Shown here: positions 8,428 to 18,413 of the stretch, piece after piece
Position numbering within the stretch: the first letter of the stretch is position 1
Layout of the letters: each line of letters starts with the position of its first letter
Assembly (NCBI GenBank): GCA_947252915.1
Contig: CAMXWI010000002.1
Coordinates: 1-22,970, forward strand
Length of the DNA stretch: 22,970 nucleotides
Source: an uncultured Lactobacillus sp.
GTDB taxonomy: Bacteria; Bacillota; Bacilli; Lactobacillales; Lactobacillaceae
Direction of reading: 5' to 3'
The notes under the pieces: model-generated
The model's input: the letters and a program-made list of their open reading frames with translations, nothing else
What the model was told of the DNA's origin: nothing
Databases searched by the model: none
Program-made: the position numbers and the translations under genes

Positions 8428-9684
8428 CTAGAGTCCAGCTTTAGTCCCAATATCATGGCGGTAATAACATTGTTGTAAATGGCGTTGGTCAAGGTACTGG
8501 TAGACCTGATCATGTGCCGCTTGCAAAGAGTCGGCCATCGAAAGAACCATCAATAGACGACCACCCGCACCTCGCAAATGATTAAGATCACCCTTCACAT
8601 TAGCATAGTCAATTACTATCCCGTTCATAGCCGGTAATTTTGCTAGTGGTTGTCCATGAACAGGCTTTTGCGGATAGCCTTCCGCAGCAACTACAACCCC
8701 AAAGGTCGCTTGTTCACTAACCTGAATCTCAGGTAATGGCTCATCTTTTAATGCAGCATCAACTAATTCATATAAATCCGTTGTTAAGCGGGGTAAAATA
8801 ACTTGGGTTTCCGGATCCCCTAATCGAACGTTATACTCAATGACTTTCGGCCCTGCAGCGGTCATGATTAAACCAATGTAAAGAATCCCATGGTAGTGAT
8901 AGTCCCCAGCAACCAATCCCTGGACCGTGGGTTTTACTACTTCGTCAATCATCCGTTGATAATCAGCCTTTGCTAATTGGGGAAGCGGGCTATAAGCGCC
9001 CATTCCACCAGTATTTGGTCCCCGATCACCATCATAAGCTCGTTTATGATCTTGAGCCATTGGTAAAATCCGATAATGACCATTACTCAAGGCAAAAAAA
9101 AGTGAGTATTCAGGTCCCACCAAACATTCTTCGAGTACCAGTCGTGATTGACCATTGGCAAACATTTCTTCAACCGTTCTCACTGCTTCTGCACGATCCC
9201 GAGCAATTACTACTCCTTTACCGCCTGCTAAACCATTTTCTTTGATGACTAATGGAAAGCCAAATTCATCTAGCCCCTTTAGTGCCGCTGTTTGGTCACG
9301 ATAACTATGGTGTTTTGCCGTTGGAACCCCATAGTGATCCATAAAATTCAAGGCATAATCTTTCGATCCTTCTAACTGGGCAGCGCGTGCGGTGGGACCA
9401 AAAATCTTGAGACCAGCCGCATGAAATTCATCAACAATCCCTTCCACAAGACTATCCTCAGGTCCCACAAAGGTCCAAGCAATCTCATGGGTCTTAGCAA
9501 AGTCAATCAATTGAGGGAAATCATTTTCTGCAATGTCAACCCGTTGGACACCTACAGATTCCATCCCGACATTGCCTGGAGCACAGTAAACCTGTTGCAC
9601 ATGGGTACTCTCTTGCAATTTCTTGGCAATGGCAAATTCACGGCCACCTTCACCCACTACTAATACATTTTGTTGTTGCGTCAT
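8428..9684 (-). CDS. purD: Phosphoribosylamine-glycine ligase
   Basis: Second step of IMP synthesis: joins glycine to phosphoribosylamine using ATP. 418 residues, full length. N-domain starts with VLVVGEGGREFAIA, where the usual GGREHA histidine is Phe; the ATP-grasp core shows KENGLAGGKGVV, then GPNTGGMGAYSP, and the metal-binding EYNVRLGDPETQ, where the usual RFGDPE is RLGDPE. The C-terminal domain ends in HDIGTKAGL. It is the last gene of the purC-purD operon, 22 bases after purH, with AAGGAG placed 6 bases before the ATG. Confidence 0.95.
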   Translation of the reverse strand: MTQQQNVLVVGEGGREFAIAKKLQESTHVQQVYCAPGNVGMESVGVQRVDIAENDFPQLIDFAKTHEIAWTFVGPEDSLVEGIVDEFHAAGLKIFGPTARAAQLEGSKDYALNFMDHYGVPTAKHHSYRDQTAALKGLDEFGFPLVIKENGLAGGKGVVIARDRAEAVRTVEEMFANGQSRLVLEECLVGPEYSLFFALSNGHYRILPMAQDHKRAYDGDRGPNTGGMGAYSPLPQLAKADYQRMIDEVVKPTVQGLVAGDYHYHGILYIGLIMTAAGPKVIEYNVRLGDPETQVILPRLTTDLYELVDAALKDEPLPEIQVSEQATFGVVVAAEGYPQKPVHGQPLAKLPAMNGIVIDYANVKGDLNHLRGAGGRLLMVLSMADSLQAAHDQVYQYLDQRHLQQCYYRHDIGTKAGL

Positions 9685-9706
9685 CCGGTTCTCCTTTTAA
9701 CAAATC

Positions 9707-11245
9707 CTAGTGACGGAAATGGCGAACACCGGTTGTAACCATTGCGATGCCATACTTATTCGCCATATCAATTGATTCTTGATCCCGAATAGACCCACCA
9801 GGTTGAACAACCGCTTTAATCCCATGTTGACCAGCAAATTCAATACAATCTCCAAACGGGAAGAAGGCGTCCGAAGCCATCACCGTTCGGTCATCAATGG
9901 CATCTCCAGCATGTTTAACCGCAATCTTTAATGAATCAATTCGATTTGGCTGTCCCTCACCAACCCCTAACGTACGTTCGTCGTTAGCAACTACAATAGC
10001 GTTGGATTTAGCATGTTTAACCGCCTTCCAAGCAAACATCAACGATTGTAATTGGCTTTCCGTTGGTTTTGCCTCAGTTACGCATTGCCAATCATGTGCG
10101 TCTTCTTCTAAAACATCCTGATCCTGCATTAGTAAGCCACCCATGACAGACACGACTTCACGTTTAGTTGATTCATCTTTCTTAGTAAAATCAACCGTCA
10201 GCAGACGAATGTTTTTCTTTTTCGCTAATAATTGATAAGCATCATCGTCAAAACTTGGCGCAATCACGATTTCTAAGAAAATTTTATGCATGTGTTCCGC
10301 CGTTGCTAAATCAACTGGTCGGTTTAAGGCAATCACACCACCAAAAATTGATACTGAATCTGCTTGATAAGCACGCTGCCAAGCCTGTTCAATTGTCTGA
10401 CCACGTCCAATTCCACATGGATTCATGTGTTTCATTGCAACAACGGTTGGTTGATCGAATTCGCGAATGCACCGTAACGCTTCATCTGCATCTTTGATGT
10501 TGTTATATGATAGCTTTTTTCCATGAAGTTGGTGGGCCGCCAAGACCGAGTAAGCCTTGGGCAGAACATCTTCATACAACCAGGCCTGTTGATGTGAATT
10601 TTCTCCGTAACGCATTGTTTCTTTAAGGCCGTACGTTAACGTCAGCTTTTCCGGATCTGCTAATTCTTCCCGTTTGGTCAGGTATTGGGCAATCAAGGAA
10701 TCATAGGCTGCTGTAGTTCGAAAGGCCTTGGCCGCTAATTGTGCGCGGGTTGCTAAAGTAGTTTCCCCATTTTGCTTAATTTCTGCTAGCACCTGATCGT
10801 AATCATTAATATCGGTGACTACGGTAACGTCACGGTAGTTCTTAGCAGCTGACCGCACCATCGATGGACCGCCAATATCGATATTTTCGATTGCTTCCGC
10901 TAAACTGACCCCCGCTTTTTCAATTGTTTGTTTGAATGGGTACAGGTTTACACATACCAAATCAATTGGGGTAATATGGTGTTCTTTCAGTGTCGCCATA
11001 TGGTCAGGAACTTCACGCCGGGCCAATAGGCCACCATGAACGTACGGATTCAGAGTCTTCACCCGACCATCCAAGATTTCAGGAAAATGGGTCACCTCTT
11101 CAATACTAATGGTTTTGATACCAGCATCGTCTAAAACTCGCTTGGTGCCGCCGGTCGAAACAATTTCAAAGCCACTCTCTGCTAATCCTTGAACAAATGG
11201 TACTAAATTTATCTTGTCAGAAACACTTACTAAGGCACGCTTCAT
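9707..11245 (-). CDS. purH: Bifunctional AICAR transformylase / IMP cyclohydrolase
   Basis: Catalyses the last two steps to IMP: formylation of AICAR with 10-formyl-THF, then ring closure. 512 residues. The N-terminal MGS-like cyclohydrolase domain (about 1-195) starts [11 protein letters not shown] and has IVSTGGT; the transformylase domain carries the catalytic Lys272-His273 pair in [10 protein letters not shown] and ends with the typical GVRHFRH. It starts 7 bases after purN, and its AAGGAG ribosome site lies in the last codons of purN. Confidence 0.96.
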   Translation of the reverse strand: MKRALVSVSDKINLVPFVQGLAESGFEIVSTGGTKRVLDDAGIKTISIEEVTHFPEILDGRVKTLNPYVHGGLLARREVPDHMATLKEHHITPIDLVCVNLYPFKQTIEKAGVSLAEAIENIDIGGPSMVRSAAKNYRDVTVVTDINDYDQVLAEIKQNGETTLATRAQLAAKAFRTTAAYDSLIAQYLTKREELADPEKLTLTYGLKETMRYGENSHQQAWLYEDVLPKAYSVLAAHQLHGKKLSYNNIKDADEALRCIREFDQPTVVAMKHMNPCGIGRGQTIEQAWQRAYQADSVSIFGGVIALNRPVDLATAEHMHKIFLEIVIAPSFDDDAYQLLAKKKNIRLLTVDFTKKDESTKREVVSVMGGLLMQDQDVLEEDAHDWQCVTEAKPTESQLQSLMFAWKAVKHAKSNAIVVANDERTLGVGEGQPNRIDSLKIAVKHAGDAIDDRTVMASDAFFPFGDCIEFAGQHGIKAVVQPGGSIRDQESIDMANKYGIAMVTTGVRHFRH

Positions 11246-11252
11246 TGGTAAT

Positions 11253-11831
11253 CTACTCCTTTGTTGTTAATTGACTTACAACCTGCTTAACTGCTTGGGG
11301 ATACAGACGATGTTCCACTTCGTGCACCCGTTTTTCGAGTTCGGCTAGTGAATCATCTGAATGGATTGGCACCCGCTCTTGCATGATAATCGGTCCCGTA
11401 TCCAAGCCGCGGTCAATAAAGTGGACGGTCACGCCAGTTGCAGATACTTGATCGCGGTACGCCCGTTCAATCGAATGTAAGCCAGGATACTCCGGTAACC
11501 ATGCGGGGTGTAAATTAATGATGCGTCCCTCATACTGATCCAAAATCGTCGCACCCACCATTCGCAAGTAACCAGCTAATAAAATTAAATCAATTTTTTG
11601 CGTCTGTAATAACTTTAAAAGCCGCTTTTCATAGGCTTCTTTTCCACCAGCTTCTTTAACCGTCCAACTAAATGCTGGGACATTCAAACGTTGTGCCCTT
11701 TTCATCACATAAGCGTCAGGATGATCACAAAATAGCAACACAACATTGCCGGCCAACTGGTGGTTTTGAAATTGTTTGGTTAATACTTCAAAATTAGTTC
11801 CGTTTCCGGAAGCAAAAATTGCCACTCTCAT
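11253..11831 (-). CDS. purN: Phosphoribosylglycinamide formyltransferase
   Basis: Third step of the pathway, transferring formyl from 10-formyl-THF to GAR. 192 residues. The catalytic triad falls at Asn106, His108 ([13 protein letters not shown]) and Asp144 ([10 protein letters not shown]), the same numbering as known for E. coli PurN. ASGNGTNF near the N-terminus binds the phosphate. No formate-dependent PurT alternative is seen in the window, so the pathway here depends on folate at both formylation steps. It sits nine bases after purM with a GAGG ribosome site. Confidence 0.95.
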   Translation of the reverse strand: MRVAIFASGNGTNFEVLTKQFQNHQLAGNVVLLFCDHPDAYVMKRAQRLNVPAFSWTVKEAGGKEAYEKRLLKLLQTQKIDLILLAGYLRMVGATILDQYEGRIINLHPAWLPEYPGLHSIERAYRDQVSATGVTVHFIDRGLDTGPIIMQERVPIHSDDSLAELEKRVHEVEHRLYPQAVKQVVSQLTTKE

Positions 11832-11840
11832 CGTCCAACC

Positions 11841-12878
11841 TCACTTAATCTCAATCTTGGTACTGCCTTGGGGCCGCTTTATCAAACGACCGATTTGATA
11901 ACTGCGTTCGCCAGCTTCAGCAAGGCGGTTCTGAACTAATTCAACATTTTCAGGAGCAACCGCTAGTACCATCCCAATTCCCATATTGAAGGTCTTCCAG
12001 CAATCGTCATCCGCCAACTGCCCCAGTTGCTTTAAATAGTTAAAAATAGGTAATCGCGGCCAACATTGCGGATCAATCCGCGCTTGTAAAGCATCACCAA
12101 TCATTCGTGGCACATTTTCGGGAAGACCGCCACCGGTAATATGGCTGATTCCACGAATTAAATGGTCTTTGAGTAATGGTAAAACTGCTTGAACATAGAT
12201 TTTGGTTGGAGTCAGTAACGTCGTTCCCACCGTTTCACCACCCAGAATTTCTGGTTGATCATTCAATTGAACCTGATGGTCTTTAAAGAGAATCTGACGC
12301 ACGAGTGAAAAACCGTTTGAATGAAGCCCGCTGGAAGGTAACCCAACCAAAATGTCGCCTGCTTCTGGATTGGCACTAGTTAGTAGGGCATCCTTTTCCA
12401 CCACACCAGTAACCGTTCCTGCTAAATCATACTCATCTTCAGAATACATATCCGGCATTTCTGCAGTTTCCCCGCTAACCAATGCTGCGTTTGCTTGCTG
12501 ACAACCGGTCGCTACTCCTTCAACAATTTGCGCCATTTTAGCAGGATCATTATGGCCAGTTGCAATGTAATCCAAAAAGTACAAGGGTTCAGCCCCCTGA
12601 GCCAAAACATCATTTACGCACATGGCAACTACGTCAATACCAATCGTATGATGTCGATTCATTTGCTGGGCAATCAGTAACTTAGTGCCGACCCCGTCGG
12701 TGCCAGAAATCAAAATCGGGTGGCGAAATTTTAGTTCACCTAAATCAAACATTCCGCCAAAACTTCCAATTCCAGTCATCATTCCCTGGCGATGGGTGCT
12801 ATTAACCGTTTCTTTAATCCGGTTCACTAATTCGTAACCCGCTTCAATATTCACACCAGCTTCTTCGTAACGACTCAC
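11841..12878 (-). CDS. purM: Phosphoribosylformylglycinamidine cyclo-ligase (AIR synthetase)
   Basis: Closes the imidazole ring to form AIR with ATP. 345 residues, same ATP-binding superfamily as PurL. The signature [13 protein letters not shown] (58-70, Asp61) and the Gly-rich [13 protein letters not shown] region are present. Start is a GTG at 12878, which overlaps the purF stop by four bases (GTGA), a typical coupling arrangement; GGGAG lies upstream inside purF. Confidence 0.95.
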   Translation of the reverse strand: MSRYEEAGVNIEAGYELVNRIKETVNSTHRQGMMTGIGSFGGMFDLGELKFRHPILISGTDGVGTKLLIAQQMNRHHTIGIDVVAMCVNDVLAQGAEPLYFLDYIATGHNDPAKMAQIVEGVATGCQQANAALVSGETAEMPDMYSEDEYDLAGTVTGVVEKDALLTSANPEAGDILVGLPSSGLHSNGFSLVRQILFKDHQVQLNDQPEILGGETVGTTLLTPTKIYVQAVLPLLKDHLIRGISHITGGGLPENVPRMIGDALQARIDPQCWPRLPIFNYLKQLGQLADDDCWKTFNMGIGMVLAVAPENVELVQNRLAEAGERSYQIGRLIKRPQGSTKIEIK

Positions 12879-14338
12879 GCTTCTCTCTCCCTTCGTTCAC
12901 GGCGTTCCTGCTTATTCAACGAAGCTAGGTATTTAGCTTCATAATCGTAAAGTGGCGTTGGATAGTCACCATTGAAATAGGCAACGGTCAGTCCGCCATA
13001 AGGTGCCGTCCCTGCATCTGGTACATTGATTGCTTGAATTAAATTGGGCACCGATAAGAAACTCAGTGAATCAGCACCAATTTGTCGACGCATTTCTTCG
13101 ACACTAAAGTGGGCAGCGATTAATTCTGCCCGCGTGGAGACATCAATCCCGTAAAAGCACGGAAATTTAAATGGTGGGGAAGCAATCAGCATATGAACTT
13201 CCTTGGCACCAGCGGCTCGTAACATCTGCACAATTTGTCGCGATGTGGTTCCACGAACGATGGAATCGTCCACAACCGCAATGCGCCGTCCTTGGACCAC
13301 GCCCCGTACCGCCGACAGTTTCATATGGACCCCGCGTTCCCGCAACGCCTGAGTGGGTTGGATAAAAGTGCGCGCAACATACTGACTTTTAATTAGTCCC
13401 ATTTCATATGGAAGGCCAATCTCTTCAGCATAGCCACTCGCCGCAGAAAGGGATGAATTTGGCACCCCAATTACCATATCTGCTTTAACAGGATGTTCAC
13501 GTGCCAACAACTTACCCATTCGTTTACGAGCGTTATGCACCGTCACCCCATGAATAATTGAGTCGGGACGCGCAAAGTAGATGTATTCCATTGAACAGAT
13601 CGCTAATTGCGTGTTATCCGTATACCGGTCTTCGTGTAAACCATCACGATCAATAATCAATAGTTCACCCGGTTGAACATCCCGTACAAATTGGGCGTTT
13701 ACGATATCCAGTGCACAAGATTCACTTGCCACCACGTAAGCACCGTTCGCGAGCTGGCCAATGCATAATGGACGAATCCCATTCGGATCTAAAGCAGCAA
13801 TTAAGCGATCCTTTTGTAACAGCAAAAATGCAAACCCACCTTTGACTTCGTTCAAGCTTTGCTTCAGGGCCGGGATAAAACCATCCTTAATGTGCTTACG
13901 CACCAAGTGAATGAGAATTTCCGTATCCGAGTCTGATTGAAAAACAGCCCCTTCATCTTCGAGCTGGCGACGTAATGTGACTGCATTCGTTAAGTTACCA
14001 TTATGGGCTAGCGCCACATCGCCATCATGAAAGCGAAAGAGAAATGGCTGAACATTTTGGATGGCATCGCGTCCGGCCGTTCCGTAACGCACATGACCAA
14101 TTGCAGTATCGCCAAGCAATCCTTCCAGATCCGCTTGATTTTTAAAAACCTGGGCCAAAAGTCCGCGGTCACGATGCTGATACATTTCCTCATGATCAGT
14201 TGTCACAATGCCCGCACCTTCCTGTCCACGATGCTGCAAAGTATGTAGACCCAGGTAGGTTAGTTGATTCGCATGTGGTGCGCCAAAAACGCCAAAGACA
14301 CCACACTCTTCATTTAATCCTTTAACTTCAGCTGGCAC
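12875..14338 (-). CDS. purF: Amidophosphoribosyltransferase
   Basis: Commits PRPP to purine synthesis. 487 residues: an 11-residue propeptide ([11 protein letters not shown]) precedes the expected mature nucleophile Cys12; then the Ntn glutaminase domain (RYGTAG, HNGNLTN) and the PRTase domain with [11 protein letters not shown] (355-365). Bacillus-type PurF carries a 4Fe-4S cluster on four Cys. Here the first two equivalents, Cys248 ([15 protein letters not shown]) and Cys394 (PCFYGIDVS), remain, but the C-terminal pair is replaced (Thr451 and Tyr454 before FNGDYPT), so the cluster is probably absent. GTG start at 14338, with AAGGAGG 8 bases upstream; it overlaps the purL end by 25 bases. 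The C-terminus ends in a charged [11 protein letters not shown] tail. Confidence 0.95.
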   Translation of the reverse strand: MPAEVKGLNEECGVFGVFGAPHANQLTYLGLHTLQHRGQEGAGIVTTDHEEMYQHRDRGLLAQVFKNQADLEGLLGDTAIGHVRYGTAGRDAIQNVQPFLFRFHDGDVALAHNGNLTNAVTLRRQLEDEGAVFQSDSDTEILIHLVRKHIKDGFIPALKQSLNEVKGGFAFLLLQKDRLIAALDPNGIRPLCIGQLANGAYVVASESCALDIVNAQFVRDVQPGELLIIDRDGLHEDRYTDNTQLAICSMEYIYFARPDSIIHGVTVHNARKRMGKLLAREHPVKADMVIGVPNSSLSAASGYAEEIGLPYEMGLIKSQYVARTFIQPTQALRERGVHMKLSAVRGVVQGRRIAVVDDSIVRGTTSRQIVQMLRAAGAKEVHMLIASPPFKFPCFYGIDVSTRAELIAAHFSVEEMRRQIGADSLSFLSVPNLIQAINVPDAGTAPYGGLTVAYFNGDYPTPLYDYEAKYLASLNKQERRERREREA

Positions 14339-16542
14339 GGGAGCGCCTCCTTATATTCTCTCTTTAGTTCCACCAAGTCTTCGTTGAAATCCGCGTCCTG
14401 CAGGTGTCCTTCTAACCAATGGGTGTTAGTAACCGTTCCAACCCAACGGGCATCATTCCCCATTGCGTTTTCAAATTCCGTTTTAAAAGTTGATGGTACC
14501 GTCACTATCATTCGTCCCGCGGTTTCGCTGAACAATTGCGTAGCGGTGAGATCACGTAAATCTAAATTCATTCCGGTCTCATCAGCAAATAACATTTCAG
14601 CAAATGCGACGCCAAGACCACCTTCACTAACATCATGTGCAGCAGTTACGTGACCGGTCACCATTTCAGAATGCAGGCGCCCACAATATTCCTGGATTCT
14701 TTGTAAGTTGACTTTTGATAGTGTGCCGGATATTTGCCCCGTCATTAATTTTTGCAGTTCTGACCCAGCATAATCATTACCAGTTTGACCAATGAGGTAA
14801 ACATCATCTCCGGCATGGGTAGCAAATGACGAAATCACGTGATCAAGATTTTTAATTAAACCCACCATGCCCACCATCGGGGTTGGATAAATTGCTCGAC
14901 CATTGTTCTCGTTATAAAGAGAAACATTTCCTGAAATGACCGGAGTATCAAAAATGCGGCACGCAGTCGCCATCCCTTCAATCGAATGATGCAATTCCCA
15001 GAAGATCTCCGGATCATTAGGGTCACCATAATTAAGGCAGTCGGTAATTGCCAATGGTTCCGCACCACTCGCCACAATATTGAGATATGCCTCAGTAACT
15101 GCCATTTGTCCACCGATTTCAGGGTCCAAGTAAACAAAACGGCCATTCCCATCAGTCGTCATTGCTAAACCTTTATGGTAGCCACGAATCCGAATCACAC
15201 CAGCATCACTACCCGGGCCAGCCACTGTTGACGTTCGAACCTGAGTATCATACTGTTGCGTTAAAGCTTCATCACTGGCAATCGTTGCTTGTTGCAGCAG
15301 TTGGCGAAGCACTCGTCCCGGTTCATTCACAATTGGCTGCCAAGCTGGTACTTCTCGAGCTGTTTGCAAACGTTGCGGTTCCCGTTCAGTACTTGGTTCT
15401 TCTAAAACATCATCCGTTAACGTTGATACCGGAATGTGACAAACCTCTTCACCGTCATGTTCGAGAATGTAATCGTGGCCTTCGATAATCCGTCCAATCG
15501 TGACCGCATCCAGATCATACCGGTGAAAAATTTCTCGAACATCTTTTTCATGGCCTTTCACTACACAAAGCAGCATCCGTTCTTGAGATTCGCTCAGCAT
15601 AATTTCATACGCGGACATTCCCGTTTCTCGTTGTGGTACTAAATCCAGATTCAATTTCATACCACTTTGACCTTCACTTGCCATTTCAGCACTGGAGGAG
15701 ACAATTCCGGCAGCTCCCATATCTTGGATTCCAACTAGCCAATCAGCATGCTTTTGAATTAATTCCAGACACGCCTCCATCAGCAGTTTTTCCATAAACG
15801 GATCACCGACTTGAACGGCGGAACGTTGCGTCGCGTTCTCATCAGAAAAGTCTGCAGAAGCAAAGGTGGCTCCGTGAATCCCATCACGTCCGGTTTTGGC
15901 ACCAACATACATCACCGCGTTGCCAATTCCGGCGGCCTTCCCTTGCTGGAGATCTTTTTGATTCATCAAACCAACACTCATAGCGTTACATAAAATATTA
16001 CCTTGATAGCATGGATCAAACGTTGTTTCACCGGCCACTGTGGGAATTCCCATACAATTTCCATAGTCACCAATGCCTTTAACTGTCTGTGCCACTTTCA
16101 TCCGCATTTGAGGATCTGTTAATTCACCAAAATGTAGCGAATCCAGCGACGCGATTGGTCGAGCCCCCATGCTAAAAATATCCCGGAGAATTCCGCCCAC
16201 CCCGGTTGCGGCACCCTGATAAGGTTCGACAGTCGTCGGGTGGTTATGGCTTTCCGCCTTAAAAACGACTGCCTGTCCATCATCAATATCGACTACTCCC
16301 GCACCTTCACCCGGGCCTTGCAAAACCCGTGCGTTTTTATTCGGCAGAAGTCGTAAAACCGGCTTTGATTTTTTATAAGAACAATGTTCACTCCACATCG
16401 CCGCAAACAATCCAGTTTCCGTATAGTTTGGTAAACGGCCTAATAGTCGATCGGCAATATAGTTATATTCCTTTTCCGTCAAACTCCAATCAAGGTAAGG
16501 CTTTTGCTTTTTAATTTCTTCTGGTGTCATTGCTTGCTTCAT
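14314..16542 (-). CDS. purL: FGAM synthase, large subunit PurL
   Basis: Fourth step: converts FGAR to FGAM with ATP and ammonia delivered by PurQ. 742 residues, the small PurL form (about half of the E. coli enzyme) that works as a complex with PurQ and PurS, both encoded just upstream. Visible: [11 protein letters not shown] with His53, [21 protein letters not shown], and [20 protein letters not shown] at 16542 with a GAGGG ribosome site, 12 bases after the purQ stop. Its 3' end overlaps purF. Confidence 0.96.
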   Translation of the reverse strand: MKQAMTPEEIKKQKPYLDWSLTEKEYNYIADRLLGRLPNYTETGLFAAMWSEHCSYKKSKPVLRLLPNKNARVLQGPGEGAGVVDIDDGQAVVFKAESHNHPTTVEPYQGAATGVGGILRDIFSMGARPIASLDSLHFGELTDPQMRMKVAQTVKGIGDYGNCMGIPTVAGETTFDPCYQGNILCNAMSVGLMNQKDLQQGKAAGIGNAVMYVGAKTGRDGIHGATFASADFSDENATQRSAVQVGDPFMEKLLMEACLELIQKHADWLVGIQDMGAAGIVSSSAEMASEGQSGMKLNLDLVPQRETGMSAYEIMLSESQERMLLCVVKGHEKDVREIFHRYDLDAVTIGRIIEGHDYILEHDGEEVCHIPVSTLTDDVLEEPSTEREPQRLQTAREVPAWQPIVNEPGRVLRQLLQQATIASDEALTQQYDTQVRTSTVAGPGSDAGVIRIRGYHKGLAMTTDGNGRFVYLDPEIGGQMAVTEAYLNIVASGAEPLAITDCLNYGDPNDPEIFWELHHSIEGMATACRIFDTPVISGNVSLYNENNGRAIYPTPMVGMVGLIKNLDHVISSFATHAGDDVYLIGQTGNDYAGSELQKLMTGQISGTLSKVNLQRIQEYCGRLHSEMVTGHVTAAHDVSEGGLGVAFAEMLFADETGMNLDLRDLTATQLFSETAGRMIVTVPSTFKTEFENAMGNDARWVGTVTNTHWLEGHLQDADFNEDLVELKREYKEALPCQLKLKD

Positions 16543-16554
16543 CGTTTTCCCTCA

Positions 16555-17229
16555 CTATGCTTTTACGGTGCCATTTGTTAACAGTGATTCAAAGAGACGC
16601 CGCCCAGCTGTATTTCCTAGCAGGGCTTCCACCGCCCGTTCTGGATGTGGCATCATCCCTAAGACATTTCCTCGCTGATTTGTAATCCCAGCAATATTTC
16701 TCAAAGAGCCGTTCGGATTCTCAGCTGCGTACCGAAAGACCACTTGGTGATTTTGTTCTAACTGGTCGAGTGTATCCTTGCTGGCAACATAACATCCATC
16801 AGCATGGGCAATCGGTAACGCAATTCGTTCATGCGCCTGATATTCAGTGGTAAACAATGTCTGATTATTTACCACCTCTAACGGAACCGTTTTGCAAATA
16901 AATTGCTGACTATTGTTGTGTTTTAAAGCTCCTGGCAATAGTCCAGCTTCAGTTAAGATTTGAAATCCATTGCAAGTCCCAAAGACTGGTTTCCCTTCGT
17001 TGGCCATCTGAATAATTGCCGGCATAATGTTTGTAAACCGTGCTAGCGCTCCCGCCCGCAGGTAGTCACCATATGAAAAGCCCCCTGGCAGCATCACCGC
17101 ATCAAAACCGGCCAGACTTTTTTCACGATGGGAAACGTATTGGACATCAGCGTGGCAAACGGTCGCCAGCGCTTCATAAATATCAACATCACAGTTAGAA
17201 CCAGGAAAGACAATGACCGCAATCTTCAT
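16555..17229 (-). CDS. purQ: FGAM synthase, glutaminase subunit PurQ
   Basis: Class I glutamine amidotransferase that supplies ammonia to PurL. 224 residues. Catalytic triad visible: Cys86 in FGTCNGFQ, and His195 and Glu197 in [10 protein letters not shown]; the N-terminus IVFPGSNCD is typical. The ATG follows the purS stop by two bases, and its ribosome site GGAGGG covers the last codons of purS. Confidence 0.96.
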   Translation of the reverse strand: MKIAVIVFPGSNCDVDIYEALATVCHADVQYVSHREKSLAGFDAVMLPGGFSYGDYLRAGALARFTNIMPAIIQMANEGKPVFGTCNGFQILTEAGLLPGALKHNNSQQFICKTVPLEVVNNQTLFTTEYQAHERIALPIAHADGCYVASKDTLDQLEQNHQVVFRYAAENPNGSLRNIAGITNQRGNVLGMMPHPERAVEALLGNTAGRRLFESLLTNGTVKA

Positions 17230-17231
17230 AA

Positions 17232-17477
17232 CTAGCCCTCCAGCACTTGGTAAGTGTAAGTTTCCATATTGAAATTCACCAATAAGTTCGTCGCAATGTC
17301 TTTAATGACCGTTGCCACTTGGTCTGGGGTGGTTTTTAAGCTCAAGTCAAAAAACTTACCAACCTGAACATATTCAACTTCAGAATGACCAATGGCATGA
17401 ACGGTCTTAGCAATCGTATCCCCTTGGGGATCAAAAACTGATTGTTTATAGGTGACGAAAACTCGAACTTTAATCAT
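17232..17477 (-). CDS. purS: FGAM synthase, small subunit PurS
   Basis: 81-residue protein ([11 protein letters not shown]... to QVLEG) that bridges PurL and PurQ in the Bacillus-type complex. Size and the pattern [15 protein letters not shown] and VGKFFDL match the family. A longer open frame reaches upstream to 17681 but overlaps purC and is not real. Start at 17477 is chosen because GGAGG lies six bases upstream; the ATG directly before it (17480) is only three bases from that site. It overlaps the purC stop by eight bases. Confidence 0.93.
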   Translation of the reverse strand: MIKVRVFVTYKQSVFDPQGDTIAKTVHAIGHSEVEYVQVGKFFDLSLKTTPDQVATVIKDIATNLLVNFNMETYTYQVLEG

Positions 17478-18195
17478 CATTTTCCTCCATGACTGCCTTT
17501 TGCAAACGTCCATATACTTCATCATAAGTTGTCGTAATATCTCCCAGATTCTTCCGGAAAACATCCTTATCCAGGTGGACATTCGTTTCACGATCCCACA
17601 GTCGACAATTATCTGGTGAAAATTCATCTGCGAGAACCAAAGTGCCGTCTGCCAACTTGCCAAACTCAAGCTTAAAATCAACTAATTTCATCCCTGCCTT
17701 TGCAAAAAGCGCAGTCAATAGCACATTACACCGCCGCGCTAACTCCCAACATTGTTGATATTCCTTCGCCGTGCATACTTGAATGGCAATCGCATCTGAT
17801 TCGTTAGCAAAGGGATCATCTAGTTCATCACTCTTATAAAATGTTTCTTCAACTGGTTGGGCTAATGGCGTTCCTTCTTTTAACCCGAAACGTGAGGCAA
17901 AATGCCCTGCAACAATATTTCTGGTAACAAATTCTAATCGAATCATTTCACACTTTTTTACTAATTCTTCCGTTGGCGAAAGCCGTTTTACAAAGTGCGT
18001 TGGAATTCCTTTGCGGATCAGATATTCAAAAACTAGCGTTGAAATATCATTGGCAGCTGTACCTTTACCAACAAAATGGTCTTTTCGTTTGCCATTCAAC
18101 ATAGTTGCTTGGTCAAGGTAGACAACGCGTAATAAATTCGGATCCTCCGTCGTCCACATTTGTTTTGCTTTTCCAGAATATAACAGTTCACCCAT
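17470..18195 (-). CDS. purC: SAICAR synthetase
   Basis: Eighth step: joins aspartate to CAIR. 241 residues, full length. Motifs: LYSGKAKQMW near the N-terminus (ATP-binding loop), EFVTRNIVAGHF, LVDFKLEFG and ADEFSPDNCRLWD, all typical of PurC. It is the first gene of the nine-gene unit running to purD, 11 bases after an AAGGAG site and about 70 bases downstream of the predicted transcription start, behind PurBox-like sites. Confidence 0.96.
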   Translation of the reverse strand: MGELLYSGKAKQMWTTEDPNLLRVVYLDQATMLNGKRKDHFVGKGTAANDISTLVFEYLIRKGIPTHFVKRLSPTEELVKKCEMIRLEFVTRNIVAGHFASRFGLKEGTPLAQPVEETFYKSDELDDPFANESDAIAIQVCTAKEYQQCWELARRCNVLLTALFAKAGMKLVDFKLEFGKLADGTLVLADEFSPDNCRLWDRETNVHLDKDVFRKNLGDITTTYDEVYGRLQKAVMEENDD

Positions 18196-18220
18196 GGATA
18201 AAATCGCTCCTTTTTGAATA

Positions 18221-18264
18221 AAACACGAACTTTATAAAACTAATAACTATCTAAGTTCGTTATT
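18221..18264 (-). promoter_or_regulatory. Inverted pair of PurBox-like sites in the purC leader
   Basis: On the minus strand AATAACGAACTTA (18252-18264) faces AAAGTTCGTGTTT (18221-18233). The arms ACGAACTT and AAGTTCGT are perfect 8-base inverted copies 20 bases apart, and the CGAA cores are separated by 26 bases. This matches the inverted PurBox pair known to bind the Bacillus repressor PurR. Both sites lie downstream of the predicted start site, a position suited to repression. No purR gene is in the window. Confidence 0.65.
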
Positions 18265-18274
18265 AAACATCATG

Positions 18275-18303
18275 AGCATATCAATTGATTGTAAATCTGT
18301 CAA
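18275..18303 (-). promoter_or_regulatory. Promoter of purCSQLFMNHD
   Basis: Minus strand: perfect -35 TTGACA (18298-18303), 17-base spacer, -10 TATGCT (18275-18280). The predicted start is near 18268, giving a leader of about 73 bases with no riboswitch-like structure. Confidence 0.8.
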
Positions 18304-18337
18304 CAAATATCCAAACTTTTAATTTTATTTGTTTGTT

Positions 18338-18350
18338 ATTGTTCGTTATT
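18338..18350 (-). promoter_or_regulatory. Upstream PurBox near -76 of purC
   Basis: AATAACGAACAAT on the minus strand closely matches the Lactococcus PurBox AWWWCCGAACWWT, differing only at the first C. Its central G (18344) lies 76 bases upstream of the predicted start (about 18268), the position I recall as preferred for PurR activation in Lactococcus. The start site is predicted and could be off by two or three bases. Confidence 0.6.
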
Positions 18351-18365
18351 TACCAAAATGCCAAA

Positions 18366-18410
18366 ATTAAAAACCAACTAGCCAATCATTGTTCAGCTAG
18401 TTGGTTATTT
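18366..18410 (-). terminator. Terminator after the ATPase remnant
   Basis: Perfect 11-base-pair stem AACCAACTAGC / GCTAGTTGGTT (18372-18382 and 18396-18406) with a 13-base loop, followed on the minus strand by TTTTTAATTTT. It insulates the purC promoter from upstream transcription. Confidence 0.85.
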
Positions 18411-18413
18411 TAT

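Noticed and set aside
15162..15488. 108-codon plus-strand open frame inside purL
   Set aside because: It is antisense to a clear, conserved purL coding region and its translation resembles no family; other plus-strand frames inside pur genes were rejected for the same reason.
17478..17681. Upstream extension of purS
   Set aside because: It lies entirely within purC in another frame; PurS proteins are about 80 residues and start at MIKVRV.
18196..18268. Possible purine riboswitch in the purC leader
   Set aside because: The leader is only about 73 bases and its one inverted repeat is explained by the PurBox pair; the conserved loops of a purine aptamer are not seen.
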